Shown here piece after piece: positions 13,596 through 15,116 of a stretch of DNA of 15,116 nt. The DNA is taken from NCBI GenBank assembly GCA_002308795.1, contig DBVV01000084.1:1-15116 (forward strand). Reading direction: 5' to 3'. The notes below the pieces were generated by a model, which saw only the letters and a program-made list of their open reading frames with translations, searched no databases and had not been told where the DNA came from. Every line of letters begins with the position of its first letter. Position 1 is the first letter of the stretch. The translations under genes were made by a program, and so were the position numbers. The DNA is from Mageeibacillus sp. UBA1255 (GTDB lineage Bacteria; Bacillota; Clostridia; UBA1212; UBA1255).

Positions 13596-14903
13596 CTAAT
13601 CCTTCAGGCAACCGATAGGAATCACTTTGACGCCGTTCTTTGTTGTGTACGCCATCGAAGCGTTTCCGCAAATGATGATCAAGAATGACGGTTCCCTGTA
13701 GATCACTCCCGGATGTTCTTTGTTTTCCAGTGCTTTTCTGTTGTGTTCCCGAATGACTTCTTTAAAAGTGATGAGAGACTCTTCGGCTTTTGGGATGGCA
13801 TTGCTTCCTGTTTTGATCTCGATCAAAGCATATCTTCCATCTTCCAGTTGATAGACAGCATCGGCTTCCAACCCGTTGTCATCCGTGTAATGAAGGACTC
13901 TCGCGTTATGCGCCTGTGCGTATACCAGGAGATCACGCAGCACCATGTTTTCAAACACATGTCCAAAGAGATCCAGATCATTGTTGAAATAATCAGGTGC
14001 GAGTCCAAGTGCCGCCAAACCGATCGAAGGGTCAACGAAAATGTGCTTTTTTGCTGCCCTTATTGCCGTTTTGGTTCTAATCTGAGGGGTCCATGCATCG
14101 ATGTCTTTAATAACGAAAAGACTCTCAAGAACATCAATATACGACCCGAGTGTTACGTCGGTAACCATATGCTCCGCCTTGACATCCGCGTATATGCTTT
14201 TCTTTTTCGCCGCTGTTGCCATATTCCGGGCAAAAGACCACAATAAAGCCCTTGCCCATTCCGGATTTCGCTTTACCCCGTCAACAGCGCTTATATCTTT
14301 TTGATAGATTTGTTTATAGTAATCGCGGGCAATCTCCAATTTCGCATCCCTGCTGTTTAATGCCAGACATCTGGGCCAGCCGCCGCGCGCAGCGGCATAA
14401 AACAGGTCTGGCAATGTTATGTTCGAAATCTTGCCGTCTATTTCATACGAAATGTCTTCAAACAGCTTTGATAAAGAAATGCTTCCGTTTGACTCTCCGG
14501 TTTCCCACAGAGTCATTGGATACATGATTATCTCAGAGATTCGTCCGGTTCCCGTATGATGCGTTTCGACATGCTTGCCGGTTGAGCCGGTCAGATAGTA
14601 TTCCCCAACGGATGAAGGATTATCGTCACAGTCCTTTCTTATCGCACCCCAGATTTTAGGTGCGTCCTGCCATTCATCAAAAAGAATTGGCTTTTCGTTA
14701 TTGAAAAATAAGGTTGGGGCTGTTTCAGCTACAGAAATGTAGCCGGCACGTCTTTCTTCGTCCTGGAATTCAATTACTGTCTTACACCTCTCCCTGGCGG
14801 TTCTCGTCTTACCGCACCCTTTCGGGCCTGTTATGTTTATTGCATTAAAGGCTTTAATTTTTCTGTCTATTTCCTTGTCAACGATTCTTGTTATATACTT
14901 CAC
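13596..14903 (-). CDS. AAA-family ATPase with DUF4143 and intact PD-(D/E)XK-like motif
   Basis: 435 residues from the chosen GTG at 14903. It has AAAGGAGG 10 bases upstream. The ATG 36 bases further out lies upstream of the predicted transcription start. Seen: Walker A GPKGCGKT at 26-33 (the same position as in the ATPase at 308-1561), Walker B PILFDEWQD at 72-80, sensor-1-like YLTGSTGK, and MYPMTLWE typical of the family. The C-terminal domain keeps a full nuclease-type signature, EADAVYQLEDG...ALIEIKTG, about 344-365. That contrasts with the degenerate form in the other ATPase. The biological role of the family is unknown; proposals include links to mobile DNA or defence, which the sequence here neither supports nor excludes. 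It is monocistronic or feeds into uvrC, 72 bases downstream. Codons are AT-rich relative to uvrC. Confidence 0.92.
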   Translation of the reverse strand: MKYITRIVDKEIDRKIKAFNAINITGPKGCGKTRTARERCKTVIEFQDEERRAGYISVAETAPTLFFNNEKPILFDEWQDAPKIWGAIRKDCDDNPSSVGEYYLTGSTGKHVETHHTGTGRISEIIMYPMTLWETGESNGSISLSKLFEDISYEIDGKISNITLPDLFYAAARGGWPRCLALNSRDAKLEIARDYYKQIYQKDISAVDGVKRNPEWARALLWSFARNMATAAKKKSIYADVKAEHMVTDVTLGSYIDVLESLFVIKDIDAWTPQIRTKTAIRAAKKHIFVDPSIGLAALGLAPDYFNNDLDLFGHVFENMVLRDLLVYAQAHNARVLHYTDDNGLEADAVYQLEDGRYALIEIKTGSNAIPKAEESLITFKEVIREHNRKALENKEHPGVIYREPSFLIIICGNASMAYTTKNGVKVIPIGCLKD

Positions 14904-14929
14904 TTGGATCACTCCTCCTTTCACTGTTG

Positions 14930-14958
14930 ATTTTACCATAGCTTAATATTTTTCGCAA
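14930..14958 (-). promoter_or_regulatory. sigma-A promoter of the second ATPase gene
   Basis: On the minus strand TTGCGA (14953-14958), 17 bases, then TAAAAT (14930-14935) with TG one base before it. Predicted start near 14923, only about 20 bases before the GTG. This makes the upstream ATG (14939) untranscribed and decides the start. AT-rich inverted repeats lie just upstream: the self-palindrome ATTTTATAAAAT at 14964-14975, whose TATAAAAT half also pairs with ATTTTATA at 14987-14994. Confidence 0.7.
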
Positions 14959-14994
14959 GTTTTATTTTATAAAATTCGGCAATTTCATTTTATA

Positions 14995-15116
14995 TATTTC
15001 GTGATGTTGATTTATATATAATCGTCATCTGGAATGGCTGTTTTTTGCGCGAGAGCAGTATAACGGGCGCGGTCTTATTGCCCCTGTTTACGGTTCCTGC
15101 GATATTGCGAGTTTCG
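14995..15116. other. right-edge region with no gene called
   Basis: The first part is very AT-rich, then GC content rises from about 15040. Short frames on both strands run open to the edge: about 41 codons on minus, and a plus frame from 14973. Neither shows a start with a ribosome binding site. A gene or repeat may begin here and continue outside the window, but I cannot support one. Confidence 0.3.

Noticed and set aside
14904..14939. ATG start extending the second ATPase by 12 residues
   Set aside because: The -10 element overlaps this stretch, so the ATG would not be transcribed; the GTG at 14903 follows AAAGGAGG.

Overview
The window looks like chromosomal DNA of a low-to-mid GC Gram-positive bacterium (Bacillota, most likely a member of the Clostridia). 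The reasons are the gene order hrcA-grpE-dnaK-dnaJ behind a CIRCE operator, purine-rich GGAGG ribosome binding sites before most genes, strict TTGACA/TATAAT-type promoters, TTG and GTG start codons, and a UvrC and DnaK of Gram-positive type. I cannot name a genus.

Layout from left to right. Positions 1-307 hold no firm gene, only hairpins and one weak 53-residue minus-strand frame. Positions 308-1561 (minus) encode an AAA/DUF4143 ATPase. Its consensus promoter is bracketed by two related palindromes. Positions 1733-1839 hold the terminator of the heat-shock operon and a tract of heptamer repeats. Positions 1845-6934 (minus) are the heat-shock operon, read as hrcA, grpE, dnaK, dnaJ, with CIRCE and a consensus promoter at 7016-7086. 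A second heptamer tract sits at 7139-7166, at the stop codon of the next gene. Positions 7166-10467 (minus) are a two-gene cell-envelope signalling unit: an ECF sigma factor whose stop overlaps the start of a 908-residue single-pass membrane protein with a Pro/Thr stalk. It is divergent from a plus-strand lipoprotein gene (10626-11582), and the two transcription units share one short stretch of interlocked promoter elements. uvrC (11562-13523, minus) runs tail to tail into the lipoprotein gene, overlaps it by 21 bp, and has its likely terminator inside that gene. A second AAA/DUF4143 ATPase (13596-14903, minus) and its promoter close the window. The last ~150 bases hold nothing I can call.

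How the genes work together. HrcA represses its own operon through CIRCE and depends on chaperones for activity, so the operon senses unfolded protein. The ECF sigma factor and the membrane protein are translationally coupled and probably act as sigma and regulator. A sigma-A promoter and an ECF-like promoter motif both precede the sigma gene. uvrC is an ordinary repair gene with its own promoter. The two ATPase genes and the lipoprotein gene look more AT-rich than the housekeeping genes and may be accessory.

The parts most worth a second look are the interlocked divergent promoters, the twin palindromes at the first ATPase promoter, the heptamer tracts at two gene ends, the large non-canonical membrane partner of the sigma factor, and the uvrC terminator buried in the opposing coding sequence.
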